Part shown: in pieces, positions 19,232 through 28,149 of the stretch
Numbering within the stretch: the first letter of the stretch is position 1
Layout of the letters: every line of letters starts with the position of its first letter
Made by a program: the position numbers and the translations under genes
Origin: Faecalibacterium sp. An121
Lineage (GTDB): Bacteria > Bacillota > Clostridia > Oscillospirales > Ruminococcaceae
Assembly (NCBI RefSeq): GCF_002160915.1
Contig: NZ_NFLM01000005.1
Coordinates: 62,001-126,000 of the forward strand
Length of the DNA stretch: 64,000 nt
Reading direction: 5' to 3'
The notes under the pieces: generated by a model
Seen by the model: the letters and a program-made list of their open reading frames with translations, nothing else
Databases searched by the model: none
Told to the model about the DNA's origin: nothing

Positions 19232-20722
19232 TTACAGCACCACGCCGTCCTTGAAGATGGAGATATCCCGGAAGCCGTTGATCTCTGCCTTGGTCTGTTT
19301 GCCGCTGGCGGTGTCGATCACCAGCTGCAGCAGGTCCTGGGCGGTCTGGTCGATGGTCTTTTTGCCGTCGGCGATGACGCCTGCGTTGAAGTCGATCCAG
19401 CCGGGCTTCTTTTCCGCCAGGGGGGTGTTGGTGGAGATCTTCAACGTGGGAGCCGGCGCCGAGAAGGGGGTCCCCCGTCCGGTGGAGAACAGGATCATAT
19501 GGGCCCCTGCCGCCGTCATGGCGGTGGCGGACACCAGGTCGTTGCCGGGTCCGTAGAGCATATTCAGGCCCTTGGTCACCACCGGGTCACCGTAGTCGAT
19601 CACGTCCATGATGGGGGCGGTGCCGCCCTTCTGCACGCAGCCGCAGCTCTTGTCCTCCAGGGTGGTGATACCGCCCTGCTTGTTGCCCGGGGAGGGGTTG
19701 TCATACACCACCTCGTTGTGGCTGATGAAGTAGTGCTTGAAGCCGTTCAGCATATGCTCGGCCTTCTCGAACACCTTGCGGTCGATGCAGCGGTTCATCA
19801 AGAAGCCCTCGGCGCCGAACATCTCGGGCACCTCGGTCAGGACGGTGGAGCCGCCCCGCTGGCCCAGCATATCCGAAAAGCGGCCAATGGTGGGGTTGGC
19901 GGTGATGCCGGACAGTCCGTCCGAGCCGCCGCACTTCATACCCACCACCAGCTCGGACACCGGGATGGGCTGACGCTCAAACTGGCGGGCGTAATCGGCC
20001 AGCTCCTCCAGCAGCTTGCGGGCGGCGGCGAACTCGTCCTCCACGTCCTGGCAGACCAGGAACTTGACCCGGTCGGGGTCGTAGGGGCCCAGCTCCTCCT
20101 TGAACTGGTCGGGCTGGATGTTCTCGCAGCCCAGGTGCAGCACCAGCACGCCGGCGGCGTTGGGGTGGCGCACCAGCGCGGCCAGCAGCTTGCGGGTCTG
20201 GGCATGGTCATGGCCGGTCTGGCTGCACCCAAAAGGATGGGGGAAGGTGTACAGGCCTTCGATGCTGCCGGTCACCAGGTCCTGGTTATCCTGCACCATC
20301 TTTTTGGCGTTCTCGTTGACACAGCCCACCACCGGGATGATCCAGATCTCGTTGCGGATGGCTGCGCGGCCGTCCTTGCGGCGGAAGCCCATGAAGGTCT
20401 CGGGCTCCACCCTGGGCAGGGGGGCCAGATCGGGGGCGGGATCGTAGCTGTACTCCACCTCTCCCGAAAGGTTGGTCTTGACGTTGTGGGTGTGCATCCA
20501 GCGGCCGGGCTGGGCGTCCTCGGTGGCGTGTCCGATGGCAAAGCCGTACTTGACCACGTTTTCCCCTGCCCGGATGGGCCGCACCGCCATCTTATGGCCC
20601 TGGGGGATGTCCTCCAGCGCCGTCACCGACAGGCCGTCGGTCTGGACCAGTTCCCCCTTGGCGATGGGGTGCAGCGCCACCACCACGTTGTCGATGGGGC
20701 TGATGTGAATAGCCTGCGCCAT
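19232..20722 (-). CDS. uxaA: Altronate dehydratase UxaA
   Basis: 496 residues, full length. The N-terminal SAF-like domain (about 1-95) is followed by the UxaA core with conserved segments GFRRKDGRAAIRNEIW, PHPFGCSQTGHDH and MKCGGSDGLSG, whose Cys and His residues hold the metal. It removes water from D-altronate to give 2-keto-3-deoxygluconate in the galacturonate pathway. The start at 20722 opens MAQAIHISPIDN after a GGAG site. It is downstream of uxaB and separated from it by a terminator-like hairpin. Confidence 0.94.
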   Translation of the reverse strand: MAQAIHISPIDNVVVALHPIAKGELVQTDGLSVTALEDIPQGHKMAVRPIRAGENVVKYGFAIGHATEDAQPGRWMHTHNVKTNLSGEVEYSYDPAPDLAPLPRVEPETFMGFRRKDGRAAIRNEIWIIPVVGCVNENAKKMVQDNQDLVTGSIEGLYTFPHPFGCSQTGHDHAQTRKLLAALVRHPNAAGVLVLHLGCENIQPDQFKEELGPYDPDRVKFLVCQDVEDEFAAARKLLEELADYARQFERQPIPVSELVVGMKCGGSDGLSGITANPTIGRFSDMLGQRGGSTVLTEVPEMFGAEGFLMNRCIDRKVFEKAEHMLNGFKHYFISHNEVVYDNPSPGNKQGGITTLEDKSCGCVQKGGTAPIMDVIDYGDPVVTKGLNMLYGPGNDLVSATAMTAAGAHMILFSTGRGTPFSAPAPTLKISTNTPLAEKKPGWIDFNAGVIADGKKTIDQTAQDLLQLVIDTASGKQTKAEINGFRDISIFKDGVVL

Positions 20723-20740
20723 AGTGTTCTCCTTTGCAAA

Positions 20741-20780
20741 GAAAAGGCCGGCGGGGCGCACGGGAACGGCCCCCGCCGGC
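20741..20780 (-). terminator. Attenuator-like hairpin between uxaB and uxaA
   Basis: GCCGGCGGGG (20747-20756) pairs perfectly with CCCCGCCGGC (20771-20780). On the transcribed strand it is followed by CTTTTCTTT, so part of the uxaB transcripts may stop before uxaA. Confidence 0.5.
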
Positions 20781-20807
20781 AACGGTTCTGTTGATGCAGT
20801 CAGCGCC

Positions 20808-22322
20808 TTACAGGCAGCTCTTGTAGGCGGCTTCGGCGCCCTGGGTGCGGATCAGCTCCAGGTCGGCCAGCACAGCCTGCTCCACGCCGGGGATGGCGCT
20901 GAGATCCTGGTCCCACATCTGGGTGTTGCTCAGCACAGCCTTGACCAGCTGGGCGGCGGTGTCATCCTTGTGGGCATAGTAGAAGTCCAGCGCCCATGCG
21001 TCGTCCTGGATCTTGTAGGTGTTGCCCTTGGGGCGCTTGCAGATCAGGCCGTCGGCAGCGCGCTCCTGGATGTCATTGGAGTAGAAAGCGATATAGGCCG
21101 CCAGGCTCATGGTCAGGCACTTGGGCAGCGCGCCGGTCTCCTTGATATACTCCAGGAAGGAGGGCATATTGCGGGCCTTCCACTTGGAGGTGGAGTTCAG
21201 GGAAATGCTCATCAGCTCGTGGTTGATGAAGGGGTTGTTGAAGCGGTCCTGCACGGCGGCGGCAAACTCCTTCAGGTCGTTCTTGTCCAGCGGCAGCGTG
21301 GGGATGACTTCCTCATACAGCATCTTGTTCATGAACTCGCGGATGGTATCGTTGTGCATGCAGTCCCGCACGATGTCATAGCCCGCCAGGTATGCGCCCA
21401 GGACAAAGCCGGTATGGGCGCCGTTCAGGATGCGCACCTTGCGCTTCTTGTAGGGGGTGACGTCAGGCACCACCATCACGTTGACGCCGGCCTTCTTGAA
21501 CGGCAGCTTGTCCTCCAGCCAGGCCGGACCCTCGATGACCCACACGCCGAACACTTCGCCCACGTCCAGCACCTGGTCGTGGTAGCCGTTGGCCTCCTCC
21601 AGGGCGGCCAGCTCCTGGGGATCGCGGATGCGGCCGGGCACGATGCGGTCCACCAGGGTGGAGCAGAAGGTGTTGGCGGTGTTCATCCAGTCGATAAAGC
21701 CCTGCTCCAGGCCCCAGTCGGCGGCATAGCTGTTGCAGCACTTCTGCAGTTCCTTGCCGTTGTTGTCGATCAACTCGCAGGACAGGATCACCAGGCCCTT
21801 GTCCGCCGCGCCGTCAAACGCTTTGTAGCGCTCGTACAGCACCCGGGTCAGCTTGGCCGGGAAGCTGTTGGGGGGCACCTGGTCAAATGCGCTGTCCCCT
21901 TTTGTATAGGCGATGCCCGCCTCGGTGGTGTTGGAGGCGATGATCTCCAATGCGGGGCTGGCTGCCAGGGCCAGCACCTCGTCCCACTTGCCTTCGCTGT
22001 AAGGGCACACGCAGTTGGCCACGCAGGAGATCACCCGCTTGTCATCCACCTTCTGGCCCTTGTCGCTGCCCCGCAGATACAAGGTGTACAGGCCCTCCTG
22101 GGCGTTGATCCAGTCTGCCATCTGGGGGAAATTGCCGATGGGCTGCACCAGGCTGACCTTGCCGTTCCAGCCCGCCTTCTCGTTGGCGATATCAAAGAAG
22201 TAGTCCACAAACGCCCGCAGGAAGTTGCCTTCGCCAAACTGCATCACCTTGACGGGGGCGTCCTTCAGCACATACCCCTTGTAGCCGGACTGCTCCAGCA
22301 CCTTATAATTCAACGTTTCCAT
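20808..22322 (-). CDS. uxaB: Tagaturonate reductase UxaB
   Basis: 504 residues of the polyol/mannitol dehydrogenase family. The Rossmann part starts at about residue 25 (KVMQFGEGNFLRAFVDYFFD) and the C-terminal domain includes KKRKVRILNGAHTGF, the family's Lys-Xxx4-Asn-Gly-Xxx-His pattern. It reduces D-tagaturonate to D-altronate with NADH. Position with uxaA and divergence from uxaC support tagaturonate rather than fructuronate, although UxuB-like activity cannot be excluded. AAGGAG precedes the ATG. The promoter and operator lie at 22395-22424. Confidence 0.92.
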   Translation of the reverse strand: METLNYKVLEQSGYKGYVLKDAPVKVMQFGEGNFLRAFVDYFFDIANEKAGWNGKVSLVQPIGNFPQMADWINAQEGLYTLYLRGSDKGQKVDDKRVISCVANCVCPYSEGKWDEVLALAASPALEIIASNTTEAGIAYTKGDSAFDQVPPNSFPAKLTRVLYERYKAFDGAADKGLVILSCELIDNNGKELQKCCNSYAADWGLEQGFIDWMNTANTFCSTLVDRIVPGRIRDPQELAALEEANGYHDQVLDVGEVFGVWVIEGPAWLEDKLPFKKAGVNVMVVPDVTPYKKRKVRILNGAHTGFVLGAYLAGYDIVRDCMHNDTIREFMNKMLYEEVIPTLPLDKNDLKEFAAAVQDRFNNPFINHELMSISLNSTSKWKARNMPSFLEYIKETGALPKCLTMSLAAYIAFYSNDIQERAADGLICKRPKGNTYKIQDDAWALDFYYAHKDDTAAQLVKAVLSNTQMWDQDLSAIPGVEQAVLADLELIRTQGAEAAYKSCL

Positions 22323-22394
22323 CTCAAGATCTCCTTTTACAACGTACTCTAGCCAGCGCCGGCAGGCCGGTTTGCCGCCGGGGTTCCTTGTTTC

Positions 22395-22424
22395 ATTTTA
22401 AGCTCTTGTATACAAATAAGTCAA
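22395..22424 (-). promoter_or_regulatory. uxaBA promoter with embedded palindromic operator
   Basis: On the minus strand TTGACT (22419-22424) and TAAAAT (22395-22400) are 18 bases apart. The palindrome TTGTATACAA occupies 22406-22415 inside the spacer, where a bound repressor would block RNA polymerase. The same ten bases recur at the uxaC promoter. Confidence 0.65.
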
Positions 22425-22519
22425 GCCCTTTCTTGCAGATTTTCCGTTGAAAACAGGCCCTATTCACAAATTCCGGCGGTTTACACAATCAATTCTAGGA
22501 AATTTCGGCAATTTTTCAG

Positions 22520-22549
22520 TTGTATACAATTGCCCTTTTAAGGTATACT
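22520..22549 (+). promoter_or_regulatory. uxaC promoter with palindromic operator
   Basis: TTGTAT (22520-22525) and TATACT (22544-22549) are 18 bases apart. The -35 is part of a second TTGTATACAA palindrome at 22520-22529. The regulator itself is not in the window; an ExuR/UxuR/KdgR-like protein is plausible. Confidence 0.62.
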
Positions 22550-22641
22550 ATACATAAGTGAGATTCTGTCCATATGCTCTGCGGACAGAGGCACACCCGA
22601 AACACGCGCTGCAAACAAGCGGAGAAAAGGAGTATCCAACC

Positions 22642-24075
22642 ATGAAAGCATTTATGGATAAAGACTTCATGCTTCAGTCGCCCACGGCCCAGCACCTGTA
22701 CCACGATTACGCGGCCGGGATGCCCATCTGCGACTATCACTGCCATATCCCGCCCCGTGAGATCTACGAGAACCGCAAGTTCGAAAACATCACCCAGGTA
22801 TGGCTGGGCGGCCGCAATCCCGACGGCAGCTATTTTGGCGACCACTACAAATGGCGCGTGATGCGCTCCAACGGTGTGCCCGAAGAATACATCACCGGGG
22901 ACAAGCCCGACCGCGAGCGCTTCCAGAAGTTTGCCGAGGCCCTGCCCATGGCCATCGGCAACCCCATGTACCACTGGACCAACCTCGAGCTGCACACCTT
23001 CTTTGGTTATGACGGCGTGCTGAACGGGGACACCGCCGAAGAAGTCTGGAACCTGTGCAACGACAAGCTGCAGAACGATCCCAAGCTGACCGTCCGCGGC
23101 CTGATCGAGCAGTCCAACGTGGCGTTCATCGGCACCACCGACGACCCCATCGACAGCCTGGAGTGGCACGAGAAGATCAAGAACGACCCCACCATCAAGT
23201 TCACGGTGGCTCCTTCCTTCCGTCCCGATAAAGCCATCAACATCAACAAGCCCGGCTTTGCGGAGTACATGGGCCAGCTGGCCAAGAGCGTGGGCAAGGA
23301 AAAACTGGCCTGCATCCACTGCGTCATGGACGCCCTGACCGAGCGGCTGGAGTTCTTTGTCAAGATGGGCTGCCGCGCTTCCGACCACGGTCTGGACTAT
23401 GTGCCCTACCGTGAGGCCACCCTGGAGGAAGTGGACGCCATTTACAAGAAAGCCATGGCCGGCGAAGCCGTCACCACCGAGGAGGCCGAAAAGTACCAGA
23501 CCGCCATCCTGATCCATCTGGGCCGCCTGTACCACAAGCACGGCGTGGCCATGCAGCTGCACTATTCCTGCCTGCGCGGCGTCAACCGCAAGATGAACGC
23601 TCTGCTGGGCCCCGACACCGGCTTTGACATGATCAACCAGAACACCTGCGGCGGCAACATCGCAGCCCTGCTCAGCGCCCTGAACGACACCGACGAGTGC
23701 CCCAAGACCATCATCTACAGCCTGAATCCCATCGACAACGAGCAGATCGGCACCATCTGCGGCTGCTTCCAGAACGATGAGATCCCCGGCAAGATCCAGG
23801 CCGGCTCTGCATGGTGGTTCTGCGACCAGAAGGTGGGCATGGAGAACCAGATGAAGTCCCTGGCCAACCTGGGCCTGCTGGGCAACTTCATCGGTATGCT
23901 GACCGACAGCCGCAGCTTCCTCAGCTACACCCGCCACGACTACTTCCGCCGCATCATGTGCAACCTGATCGGCCAGTGGGTCGAGGACGGCGAATATCCC
24001 GCTGACGAGAAGGCCCTGGAGAAGATCGTCAAGGGCATCTGCTTCGACAACGCCAAGCGGTACTTCGGCCTGTAA
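22642..24075 (+). CDS. uxaC: Glucuronate/galacturonate isomerase UxaC
   Basis: 477 residues, full length. Hallmarks are the N-terminal ICDYHCHIPP metal-binding motif (about residues 29-38), the MDKDFMLQSP opening and the LTDSRSFLSYTRHDYFRRI segment near the end. It isomerises D-galacturonate to tagaturonate and D-glucuronate to fructuronate. With UxaB and UxaA it converts galacturonate to 2-keto-3-deoxygluconate. GGAG lies before the ATG at 22642. It is divergent from uxaBA and sits under a matching operator. Confidence 0.96.
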   Translation: MKAFMDKDFMLQSPTAQHLYHDYAAGMPICDYHCHIPPREIYENRKFENITQVWLGGRNPDGSYFGDHYKWRVMRSNGVPEEYITGDKPDRERFQKFAEALPMAIGNPMYHWTNLELHTFFGYDGVLNGDTAEEVWNLCNDKLQNDPKLTVRGLIEQSNVAFIGTTDDPIDSLEWHEKIKNDPTIKFTVAPSFRPDKAININKPGFAEYMGQLAKSVGKEKLACIHCVMDALTERLEFFVKMGCRASDHGLDYVPYREATLEEVDAIYKKAMAGEAVTTEEAEKYQTAILIHLGRLYHKHGVAMQLHYSCLRGVNRKMNALLGPDTGFDMINQNTCGGNIAALLSALNDTDECPKTIIYSLNPIDNEQIGTICGCFQNDEIPGKIQAGSAWWFCDQKVGMENQMKSLANLGLLGNFIGMLTDSRSFLSYTRHDYFRRIMCNLIGQWVEDGEYPADEKALEKIVKGICFDNAKRYFGL

Positions 24076-24098
24076 ACCCCGCGCCTCAAGGTACTTAT

Positions 24099-24134
24099 AA
24101 GCCCTTCCGCCCGTACCGGCGGGAGGGCTTTTAT
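24099..24134 (+). terminator. uxaC terminator
   Basis: AAGCCCTTCCGCCCG pairs with CGGGAGGGCTTTT with minor mismatches and is followed by a T-run. Confidence 0.8.
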
Positions 24135-24182
24135 ATATCTTTCCCCTTTTGCAGCCAACTTTGACAAAGGATAAATAAAAAA

Positions 24183-24216
24183 GCGGGGAGGCCCTTTGCA
24201 GCCTCCCCGCCTTTTG
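24183..24216. terminator. Second terminator, end of the hydrolase operon
   Basis: GCGGGGAGGC (24183-24192) pairs perfectly with GCCTCCCCGC (24201-24210), flanked by T-runs on both strands. It ends the minus-strand hydrolase gene. Confidence 0.88.
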
Positions 24217-24251
24217 TCTCCCTTCCGATGCGCGCCCGGCAAAGGCGGGCC

Positions 24252-25181
24252 TTATTCCGCCAGCCTGATTTTCGGATCCTGATACAGCGGATTCGCCGCG
24301 ATTTCGGACGCATCTCCCCAAAAGGCTTTTCCCGCTTCCCGATCGGCCTGCAGCCAGTACATAAACCAGGCTGTCACATAGCCATTCGCAGCATACAGCA
24401 TTTCGCCATGCGGGGTATCCTTTCTTCGCAGCATGACTTTGCTGCCGCTCACATCGTTGTAGATTTCTTCCAGCTGCTCTCCCGTCACCACCCAGTCATC
24501 GCCGCCGCCTGCGCCGGAAAGCAACAGGACAGGCGTATCGATCTGCGCGGCGTCATAGTCCCATTCCAGATCATGCGCCAGTTTTTTGTTGGTGGGAGAC
24601 AGACTTACGGCAGCCTTGTATAGATTTCCGTGCCTTTGCTCCGTGATGGCATTGAACACGCCGACGCCGCCCTGCGAGTGGCCAACAATGCCCACCTTTT
24701 CAAAATCCACCTTCTGATAGAATCTGTTTTCGTTCTCTCCGATCCTTTCGTTGTCGTTGAGTTTCTGCAAATGCCGGATGCACATCTCCGCACCAAAGCC
24801 ATTCCAGTCATACGCTTCTTCCGTCCCTATCACGATAAAGCCCCACGAAGCAAAATGTTCCGGCACCGAAAGATACTTTGAAACCGGCGTCCCGCTGCCA
24901 TTGCAGAGGACGATCACAGGGTATGTTTCATCCGTTGTCTCCAGGTCGGACGGATAGCAGATGGTGTACCTGGAAAATCCTTGCAGCACGGGTTCCTGAT
25001 AGACCGACACTTCATGGCCGCCTTTTCCCATATATTTTGCCTCAACAGGTCCGGCGGTCTCGGTTTTCTGCGTATAGTCGGCAGGCGCAGCGGGACGGCT
25101 CTCCAGCAGCTTGGGCACCGCAAGGCCACCGGCCGTCAGGATCAAAGCAATGATACCGATCGTTTTCAGTGTTTTGTTCAT
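24252..25181 (-). CDS. Membrane-anchored alpha/beta-hydrolase (dienelactone hydrolase/PAF-acetylhydrolase-like)
   Basis: 309 residues. A single N-terminal hydrophobic segment (about 7-24) makes it exported or anchored. The hydrolase core shows the strand YPVIVLCNGSG, the nucleophile elbow GHSQGG, an acid in the GAGGGDDW region and a HGEML histidine near residue 268. The substrate is unknown. The start at 25181 overlaps the upstream TetR gene by ATGA, so the two are co-translated and the regulator probably controls this enzyme. Confidence 0.82.
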   Translation of the reverse strand: MNKTLKTIGIIALILTAGGLAVPKLLESRPAAPADYTQKTETAGPVEAKYMGKGGHEVSVYQEPVLQGFSRYTICYPSDLETTDETYPVIVLCNGSGTPVSKYLSVPEHFASWGFIVIGTEEAYDWNGFGAEMCIRHLQKLNDNERIGENENRFYQKVDFEKVGIVGHSQGGVGVFNAITEQRHGNLYKAAVSLSPTNKKLAHDLEWDYDAAQIDTPVLLLSGAGGGDDWVVTGEQLEEIYNDVSGSKVMLRRKDTPHGEMLYAANGYVTAWFMYWLQADREAGKAFWGDASEIAANPLYQDPKIRLAE

Positions 25182-25696
25182 GGGTCGCCGTTCTCCGTTT
25201 CCTGTTTCAAAAAGATTTGCTCCATCTTCTCCGGGCTGTCTTTCATCCCCTGCAGCACCCATTCATTTACCAGCCCGCACAGCGCGCCGGACAGAAAGGC
25301 GGTTTGATAGGTGTTTTTCCATTCGCCGGTCCGGCTCTGCTTTCCGCACCGGACGATATGCTCCATCAGCAGATGGGAAAGGCCTGTGCGATAGAGCAGT
25401 TCGATCTCCTCCCTCATGTCCAGAAAATGCTGGAACATTTCCGAGATCACGTGCGGGTAGCGGTCCGGGCAGGCGATCAATCCATCCCACCACCGGGAAG
25501 TTCTTTCCTCCAGAAACTGGCGGATGATCTCCTCGATGCTTTGATAATTCCGGTAAAAGGAGTTGCGGCTGACGCCGGCTTCACGCACCAGGTCGGTCAC
25601 AGTGATCTTATGATACGTTTTTCTTTTCATCAGACGGAACAGAGACTGCGTGATGCATTCGCAGACAAACGCATTGGTTGGGTGGGTCCTTTTCAT
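25178..25696 (-). CDS. TetR/AcrR-family regulator
   Basis: 172 residues. The HTH domain (about 12-55) reads ITVTDLVREAGVSRNSFYRNY, typical of TetR proteins, followed by a helical ligand domain with a hydrophobic segment near the C-terminus. GGAGG sits before the ATG at 25696. It is the first gene of a two-gene operon with the hydrolase. The upstream region carries near-repeats TGTACCAAAGC and GGTACAAAGC (about 25730-25795) that could be its operator. The ligand is unknown. Confidence 0.86.
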   Translation of the reverse strand: MKRTHPTNAFVCECITQSLFRLMKRKTYHKITVTDLVREAGVSRNSFYRNYQSIEEIIRQFLEERTSRWWDGLIACPDRYPHVISEMFQHFLDMREEIELLYRTGLSHLLMEHIVRCGKQSRTGEWKNTYQTAFLSGALCGLVNEWVLQGMKDSPEKMEQIFLKQETENGDP

Positions 25697-25808
25697 TCCT
25701 TTGCCTCCTATCCTGCGGCTCCAGGACAAGTGTACCAAAGCGCGCACCCAAGCGCAATATCCGAAGGCTCCACTGGTACAAAGCCGATGCAATTGCTCCA
25801 GCCGAATC

Positions 25809-25846
25809 AAAAAACGGGAAAGGGACCCGTCCCTTTCCCGTTTTTC
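25809..25846. terminator. Bidirectional terminator
   Basis: AAAAACGGGAAAGGGA pairs perfectly with TCCCTTTCCCGTTTTT around a four-base loop. It ends the XRE gene on the minus strand. Confidence 0.92.
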
Positions 25847-25878
25847 CGTTTCAGCCCATCGCCGCCGCAAAGCTTCCC

Positions 25879-26487
25879 TTACTTCCGCACAACGCGGCGG
25901 CGGCACATACCGGTCTTGCCGCAGACGGGGCATTGCAGCCTGCGCCTGGTAAGGGTATGATAGCCCTTCACATAATCCCGCAAGCTGGGGACGAACAGCG
26001 CCCCGCAGTCAGGGCACTCGTAGTAGCCCGCCCGGACATCCAGCACGGCGGCGGCGCCTATCCCGGCTACTGCTGTCGCCACCGCCAGTACCACCAGAGC
26101 CACCCGGACCGCCGCGGGCATCTGGATGTACGACGCCAGGGTCACCAGCGAGACCACTGCGATCACGGTGATCGTTCCACAGATGACCGTCAGGACCATA
26201 TACTTTTTGTTTTCCTGATTTTCCTTCATGAGATCCATCATATTTTCCTCCGCTTTCTTTTGGTAATCTGCGGGCTGCACCTTCTCCCCCGACAACAGGT
26301 CATTGACGGTGATGTGCAGCGCCTGGCACAGGGGCAGCATCAAGGAGACTTCCGGCAGGCCCTTGCCGGTCTCCCATTTGCTGATCGTCTTGTCGCTGAT
26401 GTCCAGCTCTCCGGCCAGCTGGCGCTGGGTGAGCTGTCGGGCCTTTCGCTGTTCCGCGATGAATCTGCCGATCTTCACCTGGTCCAT
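25879..26487 (-). CDS. XRE-family regulator with two membrane segments and a zinc ribbon
   Basis: 202 residues. A Cro/C1-type HTH at about 5-60 (RKARQLTQRQLAGELDISDK, then ISKWETGKG), two hydrophobic segments at about 95-120 and 125-147, and a C-terminal zinc ribbon with CPDCG and CPVCG. The layout implies a membrane-tethered DNA-binding protein; the signal it senses is unknown. GGAGG precedes the ATG. Its promoter overlaps an 11-base direct repeat that may be an autoregulatory operator. Confidence 0.88.
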   Translation of the reverse strand: MDQVKIGRFIAEQRKARQLTQRQLAGELDISDKTISKWETGKGLPEVSLMLPLCQALHITVNDLLSGEKVQPADYQKKAEENMMDLMKENQENKKYMVLTVICGTITVIAVVSLVTLASYIQMPAAVRVALVVLAVATAVAGIGAAAVLDVRAGYYECPDCGALFVPSLRDYVKGYHTLTRRRLQCPVCGKTGMCRRRVVRK

Positions 26488-26510
26488 CGCTCCACCTCCT
26501 TTCTGCCTCC

Positions 26511-26580
26511 ATTTTACCGAACGGACGGCCTGTTTTGCAACACACGCTGCGTAGATAAGCGGAACTCTGCGCTGCGTAGA
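26511..26580 (-). promoter_or_regulatory. XRE promoter and direct-repeat operator
   Basis: On the minus strand TTGCAA (26535-26540) and TAAAAT (26511-26516) are 18 bases apart. Just upstream CGCTGCGTAGA occurs twice (26545-26555 and 26570-26580), a likely binding site pair for the regulator. Confidence 0.55.
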
Positions 26581-26582
26581 CC

Positions 26583-26749
26583 TCACAAATAGCGCCTGAC
26601 CCTCTGCATATAGTCCCGGTAGGCCGCGCCGAACCGCACCAGGCACTCCCTCTCCTCGGCCAGGATCACCCTATGGCCTGCCGCCCCTTTCGGGCCAGCA
26701 CCCCAAACCGGATCGCAAAAAATGGCACCAGCAGCAAAAACCCGTTCAT
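26583..26749 (-). pseudogene. Isoprenylcysteine methyltransferase-like fragment, frameshifted
   Basis: Read from 26749 the first frame gives MNGFLLLVPFFAIRFGVLAR and soon stops; a shift gives ILAEERECLVRFGAAYRDYM then QRVRRYL. Together they match the C-terminal ~50 residues of ICMT/DUF1295-type membrane methyltransferases, where a Glu-Glu-rich stretch leads to YRDYM-x-RVRRY. The 167-base span is not a multiple of three. The ATG happens to overlap the flippase stop. Only the 3' scrap of a gene is left. Confidence 0.55.
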
Positions 26750-28149
26750 CCGTCCGCCTCCTTTTTTTCAGTATACCATTTCGGAGGCGCTTTTTCTACT
26801 GCCCAGACCCAGCGGGCGGCCAGGCACGCCGCCAGCACCGGCGCCGTCAGCTGCCAGGGGGCGCGGCCCGCCAGAGCTACAAACGCCGCAGCCAGACCCG
26901 CGTCCCACAGGCCCCGGGCGGGGCCGCCCAGCGCTTTGCGCAGGGCCCGCTGGGCCAGGAGGCAGCGGCAGGCCGATGCCAGACTCATGCCGCAGGCCAC
27001 TCCATAGACGCTGTCCAGGCCCCAGGCCGCCGCCAGACTGCACAGGATGCACACACCCACAGCGGTCAGGTTGATCCACAGCAGCTGGTCCTGCCGGCCG
27101 AGCACCTTGAGGAAGGTGGCCCCCACCAGATGCATCTGGCAATCAAAATAGCATATGGGCATGAGGGCGGGCAGGCAGGCAAGGCTGGCCGCATAGTCCG
27201 GGAGCCACCGTTTTAGGAAAAATGCGCAGGGAAAATACAGAATGTAGACTGCCGGCAGCAGCAGGAACAGTCGTTTCTGCATCCGCCGGAAGGCGGCCGC
27301 GCACCCTTCCGCCTCCATCCGCCGCAGCGCCGGGAACAGCACCAGCCCCACTTGGGCCAGAAAAGCCAGTCCGGCATTCACCAGGCTGAGGGCAAAGGAC
27401 AGCTGCCCAAAGGCCTGCACCCCCCACCGCAGGTCTGCCACCTGCCGGCCTGCGCCCAGCACCAGCATCGAGCAGAGATTGGCCAGCATCAGGCTCCAGC
27501 CTGCCCGGACGCTGCGCCGCCATTCGGCCCGGCCCACGGCCAGGCTGCATTTCGCCCGGACAAAGGCCGGTCCCATCCGCCCAATCAGATAAAGGGCCGC
27601 GCAGCCCTGGGCCGCCAGGTAGCATCCCAGCAGCTGCCACAGCCCGGCGCGGCCCAAAGCCAGCAGCGCCCCCAGCGCGGCCAGGCAGAGGCCGCGGTCC
27701 AGCAGCAGGGATTTGGCCCAGACCTCCGCCTCCCCGCAGGCCTGGAACAGATAGCCCAAAAAATTGTGACAGGTGTACAGCAGATAGTAGACCAGCGCCG
27801 CAGCGGCCATCCCTTTGCGCCAGGGATCGCGCAGCAGGGCCAGGGCGCACCCGCCTGCCGCGGCGGCCGCGCAGCCCTGGGCCAGCAGCCCTGCCGCCAG
27901 CTGGCTTTTCAGTGCCGCCAGATCCAGCCGGGCCCGGTCGCAGCCGCCATAGCGCAGATAGACCCCGTCGTTCAGGCCCAGAGCCAGACAGGGCAGGTAG
28001 GACGCATGGAACAGGAACAGCTGCCAATAGCTGAACGCTTCCGCCCCCAGGGCTTTGGGCAGCACCAGGCTGCCCACCCCGCCCGCCGCCAGGGCCGCTC
28101 CCTGCCCCAGCAGGACAAAGCATACGTTCCGCCTCAGCCTGCGGTCCAT
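26746..28149 (-). CDS. Polysaccharide flippase, Wzx-like (MOP superfamily)
   Basis: 467-residue, very hydrophobic protein with 12 or more membrane segments. The N-terminal QGAALAAGGVGSLVLPKALG and the repeated helix pattern fit the oligosaccharidyl-lipid flippase family, which moves undecaprenyl-linked repeat units across the membrane. It is the last gene of the capsule operon and starts 16 bases inside the polymerase gene. Sequence beyond the general family pattern is divergent, as usual for Wzx. Confidence 0.83.
   Translation of the reverse strand: MDRRLRRNVCFVLLGQGAALAAGGVGSLVLPKALGAEAFSYWQLFLFHASYLPCLALGLNDGVYLRYGGCDRARLDLAALKSQLAAGLLAQGCAAAAAGGCALALLRDPWRKGMAAAALVYYLLYTCHNFLGYLFQACGEAEVWAKSLLLDRGLCLAALGALLALGRAGLWQLLGCYLAAQGCAALYLIGRMGPAFVRAKCSLAVGRAEWRRSVRAGWSLMLANLCSMLVLGAGRQVADLRWGVQAFGQLSFALSLVNAGLAFLAQVGLVLFPALRRMEAEGCAAAFRRMQKRLFLLLPAVYILYFPCAFFLKRWLPDYAASLACLPALMPICYFDCQMHLVGATFLKVLGRQDQLLWINLTAVGVCILCSLAAAWGLDSVYGVACGMSLASACRCLLAQRALRKALGGPARGLWDAGLAAAFVALAGRAPWQLTAPVLAACLAARWVWAVEKAPPKWYTEKKEADG

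Noticed and set aside
22516-24321. 601-codon minus-strand ORF opposite uxaC
   Set aside because: Antisense shadow of a full-length, motif-complete uxaC.
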